A DNA stretch of 13,873 nucleotides. Source: Acidobacteriota bacterium (GTDB taxonomy: Bacteria > Acidobacteriota > UBA890). The notes beneath the pieces were generated by a model. The model had not been told where the DNA came from, searched no databases, and saw only the letters and a list, made by a program, of their open reading frames with translations. Position numbers and translations under genes: made by a program. This document shows, piece after piece, positions 13,858 through 13,873 of the stretch (position 1 is its first letter; every line of letters begins with the position of its first letter). The stretch is from the NCBI GenBank assembly GCA_022563115.1, contig JADFNY010000046.1, positions 1 through 13,873 of the forward strand. Direction: 5' to 3'.

Positions 13858-13873
13858 AGCAGAATGATGGGGG
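13527..13873 (-). CDS. STAND/AAA-type NTPase fragment (Walker A), cut by the window edge
   Basis: Reading leftward from the right edge, the minus strand encodes PIILLYGQSGVGKSS, then LLEAGLLPRLKASHTVKYVRR. This is a P-loop GxSGVGKSSLL followed by the AGLLPRL helix and a YVRR strand, the arrangement seen in STAND-class NTPases (nSTAND type) that are common in conflict and signalling proteins. The gene's beginning lies outside the window. Convincing similarity ends near 13755. The frame stays open to 13527, but beyond about 13631 it is only the antisense of the receptor gene. The NTPase reading frame therefore seems broken after about 40 residues, either by deletion, insertion or misassembly. 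Which effector domains it carried cannot be told. Confidence 0.55.
   Translation of the reverse strand, partial: PIILLYGQSGVGKSSLLEAGLLPRLKASHTVKYVRRERACGGCPLSSRTRQNDSVAPSIGRKRAATLFEQDVHVASSRRGPERSAVAKIGVKKSGSTPMMTCSLNSVSSARLYA
13632..13755. other. Junction segment between receptor gene and NTPase fragment
   Basis: These roughly 120 bases fit neither neighbour. They contain TGTCATTTTGCCGCGTCCG starting at 13712 and a related CACGTTTTCGTCCG near 13681-13694, and the 13712 motif is closed by GGGACA about 15 nt further on. TGTC-starting ends with repeated sub-motifs are known from several transposon groups (Tn5053/Tn402, whose ends begin TGTCATTTTC), so a transposon end is possible but unproven. 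Confidence 0.35.

Overview
The window is a GC-rich bacterial chromosome fragment, probably from an uncultivated Gram-negative. Evidence for a diderm is a TonB-dependent outer-membrane receptor, two lipoproteins with Cys signal peptides and two PQQ-type beta-propeller proteins. The mix of DUF4159, PQQ-propeller proteins with an N-terminal NWPSFRGPGG motif, ankyrin-repeat exports and siderophore-type TonB receptors recalls Acidobacteriota or related soil/marine lineages. That assignment is a guess from family content; no rRNA or tRNA gene is visible.

Layout, left to right. (1) 1-2178: a short DUF4159 gene (+), facing a two-gene minus-strand unit of an unknown lipoprotein and a small coiled-coil protein. 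(2) 2358-4240: housekeeping genes: xthA (+), converging on a zinc-binding GFA-family enzyme and a zinc-ribbon/DUF2007 protein (both -), then rpsU (-) with a terminator-like hairpin directly before its ribosome-binding site. (3) 4379-6837 (-): an ankyrin-repeat exported protein translationally coupled (ATGA) to a membrane-anchored PQQ-like propeller. (4) 6838-7199: a gene-free stretch with two inverted-repeat elements, one a 176-bp hairpin with perfect 22-bp ends. (5) 7200-7751 (+): a small DMT/EamA-like membrane protein, followed by a 56-bp CTAG-bounded palindromic repeat. (6) 7978-13631 (+): a tight four-gene operon of an iron-containing alcohol dehydrogenase, a PQQ-propeller lipoprotein, a HemN/HemW-like radical SAM protein and a TonB-dependent siderophore-type receptor, joined by a 5-nt gap, a GTGA overlap and an ATGA overlap. 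(7) 13632-13873: the receptor gene loses its homology before the last barrel strands. The reverse strand at the window edge encodes the Walker A region of a STAND/AAA-type NTPase entering from the right, so this is a rearrangement or insertion junction, or an assembly chimera.

The most interesting parts are the coupled operon (uptake receptor, envelope propeller, tetrapyrrole-type radical SAM enzyme and dehydrogenase, possibly an iron/tetrapyrrole acquisition and processing unit), the family of small palindromic repeats, and the right-edge junction with the STAND NTPase fragment.
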